Notes: generated by a model from the letters alone, not told the origin. Positions 7,511 through 16,021 are shown, counted from the first letter of the stretch. The stretch: 64,000 bases of DNA from Micromonospora cremea (GCF_900143515.1 NZ_FSQT01000002.1:3411501-3475500); one strand, 5' to 3'. Program-made: numbers and translations.

Positions 7511-8575
7511 ATGCGTTTCGTGCGGGGGATCGCCGGAGTGCTGCTGTTGGTCATCGGAATTCCGGCGCTGTTCGCCGGCGGCGCGCTCTGGCTCGTGACC
7601 CGGCACGCCGACCCCGGTGGGACCTTCGCCGCCCGGTTCGAGACGGTCCGCACGCCCGGCCACGCGGTCGTGGTCACCGACCTCGACCGGCTGCTGCGCC
7701 AGGAGGCGCCGTTCGCGCGTACCGCGCAGACCCGGCTGCGGTTGGACGCCCGTACGCCGGACGGCCCGGCCTTCGTGGGGCTGGCGCCCACCGCCGAGGT
7801 GCGCCGCTGGCTGGAGCCGGTGCCGCACGCCTCGGTCCGGCGGATGGCGCTGGCGCGGGGTCCGCTGCCCGTCCGGCTCGACCCGGCCGGCCCGGCCGCC
7901 GCCGCCCCGACCGCCGCCGCGGTCACCCCACTTGGTCGCCCGTTCTGGGTACGCGAGGGGATCGGCTCGCTGGAGTGGAGTCCCGACGACCTGGCCGGTG
8001 AGCCGATGAGCCTGGTGGTGATGCGGCCGGACGGCGGTGGCGACCTGGCCCTGGATCTGCGCGCCGAGTTGCGGGCCGGCTGGGTCACCCCGGCCACCTG
8101 GGCGCTGCTGGCGGTCGGGATGCTGCTGGTGGTGGGCGCGGCGGTGCTCCTGCTGCGCCCGCAGCGCCCGCGCGAGGTGGTCTTCGTGGTCGAACCGGAC
8201 CAGGTGCCAGTGCTCGCCGGCCGGCTCGGGGTCAGCTCATTGAGTGGGCTGGGCGCCCCGTCCGCCGGGAACGCCGGAGTGGCACGGTCGCTGCCGGCCG
8301 GGCGGCAGCTCACCCCGGTCGGTTCCGGCGCGGGTGAGCGGCCCCGGTCGGCGATCGGCGCCGAGCCGGCCCGGCCGAGCACCCTCGCCGACCTGGAGGC
8401 CCCGGCCCGGCTGCCCCGTCCGCCGGAGGTGGCATTGAGTCTGGCCTGGCCGCCGGCCACACCGGAGCCGACGGCCCGGCCGGTGGCGGTGGACGAGACG
8501 GCGAGTGGCCCTCCGCGCTGCCGACGCGGAGGGCCACTCTCACCGGGGGATCGGTGCTACCCGAGCGACGCTTGA
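7511..8575 (+). CDS. Two-helix membrane protein of unknown function
   Basis: About 354 residues. N-terminal helix (IAGVLLLVIGIPALFAGGALWLV), an extracytoplasmic domain of about 170 residues with VVVTDLDRLL, a second helix (TPATWALLAVGMLLVVGAAVLLL), then a cytoplasmic Pro/Ala-rich tail. ATG 7511 was chosen since GGAGGGGG (7495-7502) is 8 bases away; an in-frame GTG at 7505 is too close to it. I do not recognise the family. Odd: the last codons run straight through a perfect 15-bp terminator-like hairpin, so the final ~25 residues (SGPPRCRRGGPLSPG...) may be a read-through tail after a lost stop codon. Confidence 0.75.
   Translation: MRFVRGIAGVLLLVIGIPALFAGGALWLVTRHADPGGTFAARFETVRTPGHAVVVTDLDRLLRQEAPFARTAQTRLRLDARTPDGPAFVGLAPTAEVRRWLEPVPHASVRRMALARGPLPVRLDPAGPAAAAPTAAAVTPLGRPFWVREGIGSLEWSPDDLAGEPMSLVVMRPDGGGDLALDLRAELRAGWVTPATWALLAVGMLLVVGAAVLLLRPQRPREVVFVVEPDQVPVLAGRLGVSSLSGLGAPSAGNAGVARSLPAGRQLTPVGSGAGERPRSAIGAEPARPSTLADLEAPARLPRPPEVALSLAWPPATPEPTARPVAVDETASGPPRCRRGGPLSPGDRCYPSDA
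8503..8539. terminator. Perfect 15-bp hairpin inside the 3' end of the preceding frame
   Basis: GAGTGGCCCTCCGCG and its exact reverse complement are separated by 7 bases. It lies between convergent genes and probably terminates both, but the upstream reading frame continues through it to 8575. Confidence 0.7.
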
Positions 8576-8607
8576 GGTAGGTGAGACCAGATTAGCGCCG
8601 ATCGTCG

Positions 8608-9876
8608 CTACTGGGGAGATCCGTCCATTTGGTGCGACTTTTCCACCTGGCGACTCGGCCGGACCGGCAGGGTCACCAGCAGCAGCAGGCTGAGCAGCAC
8701 ATAGCCGTTGCGCAGCAGGAAGTCCACCGGGTCGTCGGTGCGGACCGGGGCCACGCCCCAGTCGTGGAACGACACCACGCCGTAGATGATCAAGGCGGTG
8801 GTGCCCACCGCGAGCCCGGCCAGCCACCGTCGCCGGCGCACCTCGTCCGGCCGGTCCGCGCGCAGCGCCGCGTCCGCGAGCAGCACCACCGCCGGCACGA
8901 ACCAGTAGATGTGGTGGGTCCAGGTGATCGGGCTGACCAGGGCGCCGACCAGGCCGGTCAGGGTGAGGCCGGTCAACGCGTCGCCCACCCGGGCGGCACG
9001 GACCGCCCGCCACAGCCCGTAGCCCGCCACCACGGCGACCACCAGCAGCCAGAGCAGCCGGTCCGGCTTCTCCGGCGCGGTGAACCGGCTGAGCAGGCCG
9101 AACAGCGACTGGTTTCCGGTGTAGTCGGTGCGGCCGACCCGATCGTTGTCCCACAACTCCTGCGTCCAGAAGCGCCACGAGTCGCCGGGCGCGATCGCCG
9201 CCGCAAGCAGGGTCGCCGCCGCCGCGGTCGCGCTCGCCACCGCCGCGGCCCGCCACCGTCGGGTGGCCAGCAGGTACACGATGAAGATGCCCGGGAAGAG
9301 CTTGAGCGCCGTCGCCAGCCCGATGCCGACACCGGCCCAGCGCCGCGCCTGCGGCACGGCGAACAGCAGGTCGGCCAGGATCAGCACGACCAGCAGCATG
9401 TTGATCTGCCCGAAGGTGATCGTCTCGCGGGTGCTCTCCACCGCCAGCACCAGGAGCACGGCGACGGTCAGGGTGAAGGTCCGCGGCAGGTCGTGCCGGG
9501 CGATCACCGGCGTCACCAGCCACCGGGTGGTCACCACCACCGCCAGCAGGGTGAGCACCGTGAAGATCGTCACGGTGGCGCCGAGCCGGATCAACCCGAA
9601 CGGCCACAGCAGCAGCGCGCTGAACGGCGGGTAGGTGAAGTACAACTCGCCCTGCACCCGGTCCGGCTGGACGTAGTCGTAGAGCGGGTTGCCCGCCGTC
9701 CACCAGTCCATCGCGGACATGTAGATCTTCAGGTCGAAGAAGTTGTGCACCAGGCCGGGCAGGTAGAGCGCCGGCAGTACGGCGATCAGCGCCACCACCG
9801 CGACGAGCCGACGGACCGTACGGCCGCCGGGATCGTCGTCGGTGACGGCGGGCGGTGCGACGGGTTCGGCTGGCAC
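8608..9876 (-). CDS. GT87 family (DUF2029) mannosyltransferase-like membrane protein
   Basis: 422 residues with about ten to eleven membrane helices. The N-terminal loop FFDLKIYMSAMDWWTAGNPLYDY carries the Asp typical of GT-C enzymes of family 87 (alpha-1,2-mannosyltransferases such as PimE and Rv2181, which use polyprenyl-phosphate-mannose outside the membrane). Further conserved parts: YFTYPPFSALLLWP, FGQINMLLVVLILADLL, ALKLFPGIFIVYLLATRRWRA and SPITWTHHIYWF. Start is GTG 9876. Likely role in phosphatidylinositol mannoside, lipomannan or other envelope glycan synthesis; the acceptor cannot be read from sequence. Confidence 0.88.
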   Translation of the reverse strand: MPAEPVAPPAVTDDDPGGRTVRRLVAVVALIAVLPALYLPGLVHNFFDLKIYMSAMDWWTAGNPLYDYVQPDRVQGELYFTYPPFSALLLWPFGLIRLGATVTIFTVLTLLAVVVTTRWLVTPVIARHDLPRTFTLTVAVLLVLAVESTRETITFGQINMLLVVLILADLLFAVPQARRWAGVGIGLATALKLFPGIFIVYLLATRRWRAAAVASATAAAATLLAAAIAPGDSWRFWTQELWDNDRVGRTDYTGNQSLFGLLSRFTAPEKPDRLLWLLVVAVVAGYGLWRAVRAARVGDALTGLTLTGLVGALVSPITWTHHIYWFVPAVVLLADAALRADRPDEVRRRRWLAGLAVGTTALIIYGVVSFHDWGVAPVRTDDPVDFLLRNGYVLLSLLLLVTLPVRPSRQVEKSHQMDGSPQ

Positions 9877-9942
9877 CCCGAAACCCTAGCGGGCTGCTCC
9901 GTCGAGAGCGCGCAGCCGCGGGTTGTGGGCGGCGCGTAGGCT

Positions 9943-10539
9943 GTGCCGGTGGCTGATCTCCTCGTCTGGATCGACTGTGAAATGACCGGTTTGGACCTCG
10001 GCAGGGACAAGCTGATCGAGGTTGCGGCACTGGTCACCGATCCTGACCTCAATGTGCTGGGTGAAGGCGTCGACGTGGTGATCCACGCCGATGAGGCCGC
10101 GCTGGAGGCGATGCCGGAGATCGTCCGGACGATGCACGCCAAGTCCGGCCTCACCGAGGAGGTGCGCCGCTCGGCGGTGACCCTGGCCGAGGCCGAGGAC
10201 CGGGTGCTGGAGTACGTCAGCGGCTTCGTCAAGGATCCGCGTACCGCGCCGCTCTGTGGCAACTCGATCGCCACCGACCGGGGCTTCATCGCCCGGGACA
10301 TGCCCCGCCTCGACGCGCACCTGCACTACCGGATGATCGACGTCTCGTCGATCAAGGAGCTGTGCCGTCGCTGGTACCCCCGGGTGTACTTCGGCCAGCC
10401 GCAGAAGGGCCTGGCGCACCGCGCGCTGGCCGACGTCCGGGAGAGCATCCGGGAGTTGGAGTACTACCGGCGGACCATCTTCGTCCCGCTGCCCGGCCCC
10501 GACGTGGAGACCGCCAAGGGAATCGCCGCCGACCTCTGA
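9943..10539 (+). CDS. orn: Oligoribonuclease
   Basis: 3'-5' exonuclease that degrades RNA oligomers and pGpG. The DEDDh catalytic set is complete: D and E in [11 protein letters not shown] in [12 protein letters not shown] and D in [11 protein letters not shown]. 198 residues from GTG 9943; the GTG at 9949 gives the more usual start M-ADLLVWID and is equally possible. Followed by an intergenic repeat and tRNA-His, a common actinobacterial neighbourhood. It is divergent from the GT87 gene. Confidence 0.96.
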   Translation: MPVADLLVWIDCEMTGLDLGRDKLIEVAALVTDPDLNVLGEGVDVVIHADEAALEAMPEIVRTMHAKSGLTEEVRRSAVTLAEAEDRVLEYVSGFVKDPRTAPLCGNSIATDRGFIARDMPRLDAHLHYRMIDVSSIKELCRRWYPRVYFGQPQKGLAHRALADVRESIRELEYYRRTIFVPLPGPDVETAKGIAADL

Positions 10540-10548
10540 CCCGCCGTG

Positions 10549-10597
10549 AAGGAAGGGCACCTTGTTAACGCCTGGTGCATAGGAAGGGACCCTTCCT
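10549..10597. repeat. Micromonosporaceae-type intergenic repeat
   Basis: Two GGAAGGG words flank a CTTGTTAACGCCTGGTGCA core, ending in the small inverted repeat AGGAAGGG-A-CCCTTCCT. I know very similar GGAAGGG...TTAACGCCTGGTG units as dispersed intergenic repeats in Micromonospora and Salinispora (recollection, not searched). Placed after orn, it may act as a terminator. Confidence 0.5.
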
Positions 10598-10725
10598 GAC
10601 ACCGGGAGCGGCATGGGCCGGTATCGCCGGCGGGAGCCGGGAACCCGCTGGACGGGGTCCGTCGCGGTGTGGCTATTATTGGTCCGCACCCCGCCCGGGG
10701 CGATCGACCGGGCGACGGCGGCATG

Positions 10726-10798
10726 GTGGCTGTAGCTCAGTTGGCAGAGCACCGGGTTGTGGTCCCGGTTGTCGTGGGTTCAATTCCCATCAGTCACC
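10726..10798 (+). tRNA. tRNA-His (GTG)
   Basis: Cloverleaf complete: acceptor GTGGCTG pairs with CAGTCAC (one G-U), D arm GCTCAGTTGGCAGAGC, anticodon stem CCGGG/CCCGG around loop TTGTGGT with anticodon GTG, T arm GTGGGTTCAATTCCCAT. G at 10725 and C at 10798 can form the extra G-1:C73 pair characteristic of tRNA-His. CCA is not encoded. Confidence 0.97.
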
Positions 10799-10810
10799 CA
10801 GCTAGTGGAT

Positions 10811-10840
10811 CTCAGGCCCCCTCCGACGAGGGGGCCTGAG
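10811..10840. terminator. Hairpin downstream of tRNA-His
   Basis: CTCAGGCCCCCTC and GAGGGGGCCTGAG form a perfect 13-bp stem with a 4-base loop. Likely terminator of the tRNA transcript, possibly also for the opposing L,D-transpeptidase gene. Confidence 0.75.
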
Positions 10841-10888
10841 CCGTTCCTGGGATCGAAGGTCAATGGGTCGCGGGTGGAGCGACCCATA

Positions 10889-10921
10889 CGAAAGCCCCCT
10901 CCGTCGCGAAGGGGGCTTTCG
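10889..10921. terminator. Second hairpin between tRNA-His and the L,D-transpeptidase gene
   Basis: CGAAAGCCCCC pairs with GGGGGCTTTCG across an 11-base loop. Read on the minus strand it follows the stop of the transpeptidase gene; with the preceding hairpin it gives a double, bidirectional stop. Confidence 0.7.
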
Positions 10922-10935
10922 TCGTTTCGGCTGCC

Positions 10936-12222
10936 TCAGGCGGTCGGCGTCGGCGTCGGGGTGCCGGCTTCCGGGGTCGGCGAGGTGTCCGGGTCGGCGG
11001 GCGGCTCGTACGGCAGCGCGCTGCCCTTGACGTACTCGTCCCAACTCATGTTCCAGTCGGTCCAGCCGTTGCCGTTCTGGAGCTTGCGTTCGGTGCCCTT
11101 GACGGTGATCGGGTCGCCGATCTGGGTGTTCTTGAACAGCCAGTCACCGTTGGCCATCGACACGTTCACGCAGCCGTGTGACACGTTCGTGCTGCCCTGC
11201 TGGCCCTCGGACCAGGGGGCGGCGTGGATGAACTCCCCGCCCCAGGTGAGCCGCTGGGCGAAGTCAATCTTGGTGCGGTAGCCCTCCTCGGGGCCCAGCT
11301 CCTCCATGGTGTCGAAGACCGTCTTGCGCAGCTTCTCGATGACCACCATGGTGCCGCTGGACGACGGGGTGCTCTTCTTGCCCAGGCTGACCGGGATGGT
11401 CTTCACCACGGAACCGTTCCGGGTCACCGTCATCCGCTTGGTCTTGTTGTCCACCGTCATGACCAGCGCTGCGCCGATCTTGACGTCCACGGTGAGGTCG
11501 GCGCGCCCGTACCAGCCGTCACCCATCGGCAGGCCGCCGGCCTGGACCCGGTAGGAGACCTTGCTGTTGGCCTTCCAGAACTCCTTCGGGCGGTACCGGA
11601 TCTCGGTGGGGCTGACCCAGTGCCAGATGCCCTCCTGGGCGGGCGTCGAGGTCACCGTCATCCGGCGCTGCACGTCGTCGCGGTAGTCCTCCGGGATGGC
11701 CCGGCTGAACTTCACAATCAGCGGCATCCCGACCCCGACCACCTGGTTGTCGCCGAGGAAGCTGCTCACCCGCACCTGATTGGCCGGCTTCGCCATGGTG
11801 GTGAAGGTGCTGGTGGCGGTGGCCGGGCGGCCGTCGTCACCGGTGGCGGTCACCGTGGCGGTGTAGCTCGTGCCGTACTCCAGTGCCCCGGCCGGCAGCC
11901 AGGTCTTGCCGTCCGCGGTGAGGGTGCCCTCGACCGCCTTGCCGGCCGCGTCCTTGAGCTCGACGGCGGTCTCGACGGCGTCCTTCGTGGTGAAGGTGAT
12001 GCCGGTGGATGCTGGCACGTCCTTGGCGTCGGTCGCTGGTTCGCTGATGGTCGCCGCCGCCTTCGGCGCCGGACTCTCGCTGCCGCCCTGCCACGAGGAC
12101 GGCTTACCGCCGCCACCGTCGGTGCAGGCGGAGGTGAAGGCCAGCGCCACGGCGAGAAGCCCCGCCGCGAACACGCGGCGTCGCCCACCGGGCCGGATCA
12201 GCTGGTCCTGGCTAGCTCGCAT
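10936..12222 (-). CDS. L,D-transpeptidase lipoprotein (copy 1)
   Basis: 428 residues. Lipobox around Cys33 (LAFTSAC), then two Ig-like beta domains (about 60-150 and 150-245), a YkuD catalytic domain (about 250-375) with the HAAPWSE and SHGCVN active-site motif (Cys in 348-353), and a C-terminal segment ending in a Pro/Thr tail (TSPTPEAGTPTPTPTA). It makes 3-3 cross-links in peptidoglycan at the outer face of the membrane; layout matches mycobacterial LdtMt2-type enzymes. Start ATG 12222 has GAGGGA four bases upstream; the frame is open 29 codons further without a better site. Tandem with a paralogue upstream. Confidence 0.95.
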   Translation of the reverse strand: MRASQDQLIRPGGRRRVFAAGLLAVALAFTSACTDGGGGKPSSWQGGSESPAPKAAATISEPATDAKDVPASTGITFTTKDAVETAVELKDAAGKAVEGTLTADGKTWLPAGALEYGTSYTATVTATGDDGRPATATSTFTTMAKPANQVRVSSFLGDNQVVGVGMPLIVKFSRAIPEDYRDDVQRRMTVTSTPAQEGIWHWVSPTEIRYRPKEFWKANSKVSYRVQAGGLPMGDGWYGRADLTVDVKIGAALVMTVDNKTKRMTVTRNGSVVKTIPVSLGKKSTPSSSGTMVVIEKLRKTVFDTMEELGPEEGYRTKIDFAQRLTWGGEFIHAAPWSEGQQGSTNVSHGCVNVSMANGDWLFKNTQIGDPITVKGTERKLQNGNGWTDWNMSWDEYVKGSALPYEPPADPDTSPTPEAGTPTPTPTA

Positions 12223-12430
12223 GATTCCCTCACAGTCGTGGTCCCTGACCCATCGTCTCCTACTGACGCACCAGGACTGGCCCAGGTTGCCGAGGGTGAA
12301 CCGGAACACGCCGACGATGATGCCGGAATTTTGTTAAAATCCGGCGTTTCGTGAGTCTGACTCGTCTGCGGGCCGGGACTGAGGGTCGCCGCGAGCGCCG
12401 TCGCGTCGCGGGCAAGTGCAAAGGGTACGC

Positions 12431-12458
12431 GCCGGCCCGTGCGATCGCACGGGCCGGC
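12431..12458. terminator. 28-bp perfect palindrome after the second L,D-transpeptidase gene
   Basis: GCCGGCCCGTGCGA is followed directly by its reverse complement TCGCACGGGCCGGC. It sits just past the minus-strand stop at 12476 and probably forms the terminator of that gene, separating it from the paralogue. Confidence 0.6.
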
Positions 12459-12475
12459 CAGGGATGGAGTACGGC

Positions 12476-13738
12476 TCAGAGCGCCGGACCGGACCCGCCC
12501 GCGGGCACCGGCAGCGCACTGCCCTTGACGAACTCCGACCAGCTCAGGCTCCACGCCGTCCAGCCGTTGCCGGCGGCGAGCTTGCGCTCGGTCCCCTTCA
12601 CCGTGATCGGGTCACCGATCCGCGTCTTGTCGAACAGCCATCGGGCGTTCGCCATCGACACGTTGACGCAGCCGTGTGAGACGTTCTGCCGCCCCTGCAC
12701 GTGCTCCGACCAGGGTGCGGCGTGGATGTACTCGCCACCCCAGGTGAGCCGCTGAGCGAAGTCGATCTCAGTGACGTAGCGGTTGGACGGGTCCGGATCG
12801 TCGCGGGTGTCGAAGACCGTGGACTCCTTCTTCTCCATCACCACCATCGTGCCGCTGGAGGACGGGGTGCTCTTCTTGCCCAGGCTCACCGGCACGGTGC
12901 GGACCAGCGCGCCGTTCTCGTACACCGACATCTTCTTGGTGGCGTTGTCGACCTTCATCACGAACGACCGGCCGATCTTGGCGGTGGCCTTGCGGTCGAC
13001 GTCGCCGTAGCGGCCGTTGCTCAGCGGCATCCCGGCCAGGGCGATCCGTACGGTGATGGTGGTGCCCGGCTGCCAGTACTCCGGCGCCCGGTAGTAGGCC
13101 TGCGTGCCGTTGTCGACCCAGTGCCACGCTCCCGGCTGCGGCGGGTCAGTGCGGACGAACATCCGCTTCTGCACCGCCGCCCGGTCCTTCTTCGGGATAC
13201 CCGGGTGGAACTCGGTGACCACCGGCATGGCCACCCCGTAGCTCTTGTCGTCGAAGAGGTAGAGGCCGGATCCGATGGTCGATTTGGGCTTGGCCATCGT
13301 GGTGAAGCTGCTGGTGCCCTGGCTGCTCGTCCCGTCGGCTCCGGTCGCCGTCACCGTGGCGGTGTAGCGGGTGCCGTACTTCAGCGGGGCGGACGGCACC
13401 CAGGCCGAGCCGTCGGTGCGCAGCGTGCCCGCGACCGCGCCACCGCCCGCCGCGGTCAGGGTGACCGTGGACACCTTCGCGCCGTCCGGAAGCTTCGCGC
13501 TGATCTCCGTACTCACCGGCTTGTTCTTCGTGCCGTCGCCCGGGCTTAGCGCGAGCGGCGGGCCGCTCGACGCGGCCGGCGTCGTCGGCTCCGCCGTGCC
13601 AGGCTCAGCGCTCGCGCTCGAACCGGTCCCGCCGACGAATTCCGGCTTCTTCTGCTCGTCGCCGCATCCGGTCAGTGCCAGCGACGCCACCAGGGTCAGA
13701 GCGCCCACCACCGCCCCGGCTCGCGTGAACCGTGCCAT
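12476..13738 (-). CDS. L,D-transpeptidase lipoprotein (copy 2)
   Basis: 420 residues with the same layout as the adjacent paralogue: lipobox at Cys25 (LALTGC), Ser/Pro/Thr linker, two Ig-like domains, YkuD domain with HAAPWSEHVQG and SHGCVN (354-359), and the C-terminal WSEFVKGSALP segment. It lacks the Pro/Thr tail of the other copy. Start ATG 13738 follows AGGTGGGG almost directly. The two genes keep long identical stretches (SLGKKSTPSSSGTMVV, GDPITVKGTERKL), so they arose by tandem duplication, but each has its own terminator. Different crosslinking sites or growth phases are possible but unproven. Confidence 0.95.
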   Translation of the reverse strand: MARFTRAGAVVGALTLVASLALTGCGDEQKKPEFVGGTGSSASAEPGTAEPTTPAASSGPPLALSPGDGTKNKPVSTEISAKLPDGAKVSTVTLTAAGGGAVAGTLRTDGSAWVPSAPLKYGTRYTATVTATGADGTSSQGTSSFTTMAKPKSTIGSGLYLFDDKSYGVAMPVVTEFHPGIPKKDRAAVQKRMFVRTDPPQPGAWHWVDNGTQAYYRAPEYWQPGTTITVRIALAGMPLSNGRYGDVDRKATAKIGRSFVMKVDNATKKMSVYENGALVRTVPVSLGKKSTPSSSGTMVVMEKKESTVFDTRDDPDPSNRYVTEIDFAQRLTWGGEYIHAAPWSEHVQGRQNVSHGCVNVSMANARWLFDKTRIGDPITVKGTERKLAAGNGWTAWSLSWSEFVKGSALPVPAGGSGPAL

Positions 13739-13925
13739 CCCCACCTCTGTTCTCGCGTACCTGGCGGACATCGTGCCGTATCACCGCGTCGACGCATGCC
13801 CCCGTCGCGGACGCGCTGGTCGATTTGGCCCCTTCTGCCCGGTAAGCTCGACCGAAGGGGGGATCCGGGTAACCGGATTGGAGCCCGGCTCGGCGGGGTG
13901 CTAATGTTCTCTCCGTTGCCGACGA

Positions 13926-14001
13926 GCGCCGCTAGCTCAACTGGCAGAGCAGCGGACTCTTAATCCGCGGGTTCGGGGTTCGAGTCCCTGGCGGCGCACC
14001 A
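13926..14001 (+). tRNA. tRNA-Lys (CTT), CCA encoded; integration target
   Basis: Acceptor GCGCCGC pairs with GCGGCGC, discriminator A, CCA encoded at 13999-14001. Anticodon stem GCGGA/TCCGC around loop CTCTTAA with anticodon CTT; T arm GGGGTTCGAGTCCCT. The 3' end faces a tyrosine integrase gene 84 bases away, so it most likely served as an attachment site while remaining intact. Confidence 0.97.
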
Positions 14002-14008
14002 GCAATAA

Positions 14009-14042
14009 TCTGGGCATTCACCCTCACGGGTGGGTGCCCAGA
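14009..14042 (+). terminator. Hairpin after tRNA-Lys
   Basis: TCTGGGCATTCACCC pairs with GGGTGGGTGCCCAGA (two G-U pairs) around a TCAC loop. Likely tRNA terminator; it lies between the tRNA and the integrase and so may be part of the attachment region. Confidence 0.65.
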
Positions 14043-14085
14043 TGTCGTTTCGGGGCGAGTGACAGCAACGCCGACAGCAACGGTG

Positions 14086-15360
14086 TCACCCGTCAGCACC
14101 ATCACCCGGCTCCGGCTCCGGCTCAGCGAGCGCCGCGTCCATGTGTCCTGCGGCCTCCTGCTGCATCGCTGGCATGACGTGCCCGTAGATGTTCATGGTC
14201 ACCGCGATCTGAGAATGGCCGAGGATGTCCATGACGACTCGTGGCGACACGCCTGCCGCCAGCAGCAGCGTCGCGCACGTGTGCCGCAGGTCATGAAAGC
14301 GGATTGGCCGCACACCGGCCCGGACGATCAACCTGCCAAAGGCCGTGTTCAGGTTGCGCGGTTCGACGTGGCGACCCGTGGCGGTCGTGAATACCAGGCC
14401 CGTCTCCTGCCACTGCCCGTTGGCGAGGGCTTGCTCATGTTCCTGGACGCTGCGGTGTCGCTTGAGCGCCTGGACCACGACCGCCGGCATCGTCAGCACG
14501 CGGCGGGAACGGCGCGACTTGGGCGGGCCGAACACCACACCATCGCCGCGAACCCTCTGCAACGTCTGCCACACCCGCAGCTGTCCAGCGTTCAAGTCAA
14601 TGTCCGACCATCGCAGCCCGAGAAGTTCACCACGCCGCAAGCCAAGTGCTAACGCGACAACGAACAGGGCGTGCAGACGGTGTGCTTTCGCTGCGGCCAG
14701 GAAGGAGCGGGCTTCCGACTCGGTCCACGGGTGGATCTCCTCCCGGTCGGGGGTAGGAGGCTGCACCAGCCGGGCGACGTTGCGCGCAAGCAGCTCCTCC
14801 CGTACGGCCTGACTGAGCATGGCTCGCAGGACCGCGTGGACCTGCTGAACGGTTCGCGGCGAAACGTGCGGTCGTTCGTCTTCGGGCTGCTGCTTTCGGC
14901 CGGCGTTGCGCGTTGCTGCCGCCCTTGCGAGCATGAGCCGGACATCGGCAGGGGTTAACGAGGTGAGTCGCCTCTTGCCAATCGCTGGCACCACGTAACG
15001 CGCGATCAAGGACCGGTAGCGCACCAGCGTGGTCGGACGCAGCTTGGGTGCCGCCACATGCTCCATCCAGTAACTCGCGTAGGAGGCGATCGTCCAGCCG
15101 GAGGCACCGGCTGGTAGTCCTCGATTGGAACGACTCTTGATTTCAGTGAGTTTGGCATCTACCTCCTCCGCCGACTTGCCATAGACGGGCACCCGCTTGA
15201 AGGTGCCGTCGACAGTGAGGACGTAGGCGGCCCCTGCCCATCGCCCATCCTTGCGCTGGTAGATCGACCCTGGCCATTGGCTCGCTTCTTGGAGCGGCGA
15301 CGCCTGGACTCCTCCGGCTCTGGAGCCGGAAACACACTGACTGCACCCATCAGGCAGCAT
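14086..15360 (-). CDS. Tyrosine recombinase/integrase of a tRNA-Lys-integrated element
   Basis: About 424 residues. N-terminal arm-binding part (GSIYQRKDGRWAGAAYVLT), core-binding SAM-like domain (SYWMEHVAAPKLRPTTLVRYRSLI), and the catalytic domain with Arg in LGLRRGELLGLRW, HxxR in HDLRHTCATLL, His in LGHSQ and Tyr in MNIYGHV: a complete active site. ATG 15360 overlaps the excisionase stop; GAGGAGG abuts it, and a TTG at 15378 is also possible. Site-specific integration and excision of an element at the adjacent tRNA-Lys is inferred from position. No plasmid-type replication or transfer genes follow, so the element is probably a remnant. Confidence 0.93.
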   Translation of the reverse strand: MLPDGCSQCVSGSRAGGVQASPLQEASQWPGSIYQRKDGRWAGAAYVLTVDGTFKRVPVYGKSAEEVDAKLTEIKSRSNRGLPAGASGWTIASYASYWMEHVAAPKLRPTTLVRYRSLIARYVVPAIGKRRLTSLTPADVRLMLARAAATRNAGRKQQPEDERPHVSPRTVQQVHAVLRAMLSQAVREELLARNVARLVQPPTPDREEIHPWTESEARSFLAAAKAHRLHALFVVALALGLRRGELLGLRWSDIDLNAGQLRVWQTLQRVRGDGVVFGPPKSRRSRRVLTMPAVVVQALKRHRSVQEHEQALANGQWQETGLVFTTATGRHVEPRNLNTAFGRLIVRAGVRPIRFHDLRHTCATLLLAAGVSPRVVMDILGHSQIAVTMNIYGHVMPAMQQEAAGHMDAALAEPEPEPGDGADG

Positions 15361-15532
15361 CCTCCTCAAGTGCGGCAAGGAACGCCCGGGGCGCGGCGAC
15401 GGGAATTAGCCGGCGGTCGCCGATTTTCACCGAGCGCAGGCGACGCGACCGGATCAGGTTGTAGAGCATCCACTTGCTGATCCGGAGCCGGGCGGCGGCT
15501 TCAGGCACAGTCAAGAGCTCGGACGTGTCCAT
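15350..15532 (-). CDS. Excisionase / MerR-like DNA-binding protein
   Basis: 60 residues: LTVPEAAARLRISKWMLYNLIRSRRLRSVKIGDRRLIP is a complete winged-helix excisionase (helix-turn-helix_17) domain. It ends in AALEEDAA and overlaps the integrase gene, as in most actinomycete int-xis pairs. Start ATG 15532. Immediately upstream of the start the sequence changes to a transposase relic, so the native promoter and neighbouring element genes appear to be lost. Confidence 0.88.
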   Translation of the reverse strand: MDTSELLTVPEAAARLRISKWMLYNLIRSRRLRSVKIGDRRLIPVAAPRAFLAALEEDAA

Positions 15533-15535
15533 CGC

Positions 15536-15664
15536 CGCGTCACCGGGGGCAAGACGAAGCGGGAGGCCATGCGCTGCCTCAAGCGCTACATCGCACGCGA
15601 GATCTACCAGACCATCACAGCAGCCCAACCGCAGGTGAAGACAACCCCAGGAACCACACCTTGA
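15536..15664 (+). pseudogene. IS110-family transposase, 3' fragment
   Basis: The last ~41 codons read VTGGKTKREAMRCLKRYIAR and on to a TGA at 15662-15664. The KxREAxRCLKRYIAREIY pattern is the C-terminal end of IS110-type transposases. No start or catalytic region remains. Its left end lies within four bases of the excisionase start codon. Confidence 0.6.
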
Positions 15665-15671
15665 CAAACAT

Positions 15672-15986
15672 AGGGGCATCACCATCGTCAACCGCACCAG
15701 CGGCATCGACCAGAAGCTGGCCGGACGGCCCGTCATGGCCGACGGCGCCTACCGCGGCAACCCAGAGGTGATCATCCCCTACCGCAAACCCGCCGACGGC
15801 AGCGAGCTACCCGAGTGGAAAGCCGACCTGAACAGACAACACCGCACCGTCCGAGCACAGGTGGAACACGCCCTGGCCAGGATGAAGTGCTTCAAGATCC
15901 TCCGCGACTACCGCCGCGCCGCCCACACATTGACCGACGCTGCTTCGGGCATCGCCCATCTCCACAACATCATCCTCGCTGGCTGA
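15672..15986 (+). pseudogene. IS5-family DDE transposase, C-terminal fragment
   Basis: In-frame from about 15672: GITIVNRTSGIDQKLAGRP, VMADGAYRGN, then HRTVRAQVEHALARMKCFKI, LRDYRRAAHTLTDAASGIAHLHN and a stop at 15984-15986. The D in MADGAYRGN and E in QVEHALARMK are the last two residues of the DDE triad; the first is missing. A truncated, non-functional copy. Confidence 0.7.
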
Positions 15987-16021
15987 ACCGCCAGCCTGGA
16001 CGGGGTAGCACCTTCAGCGAG

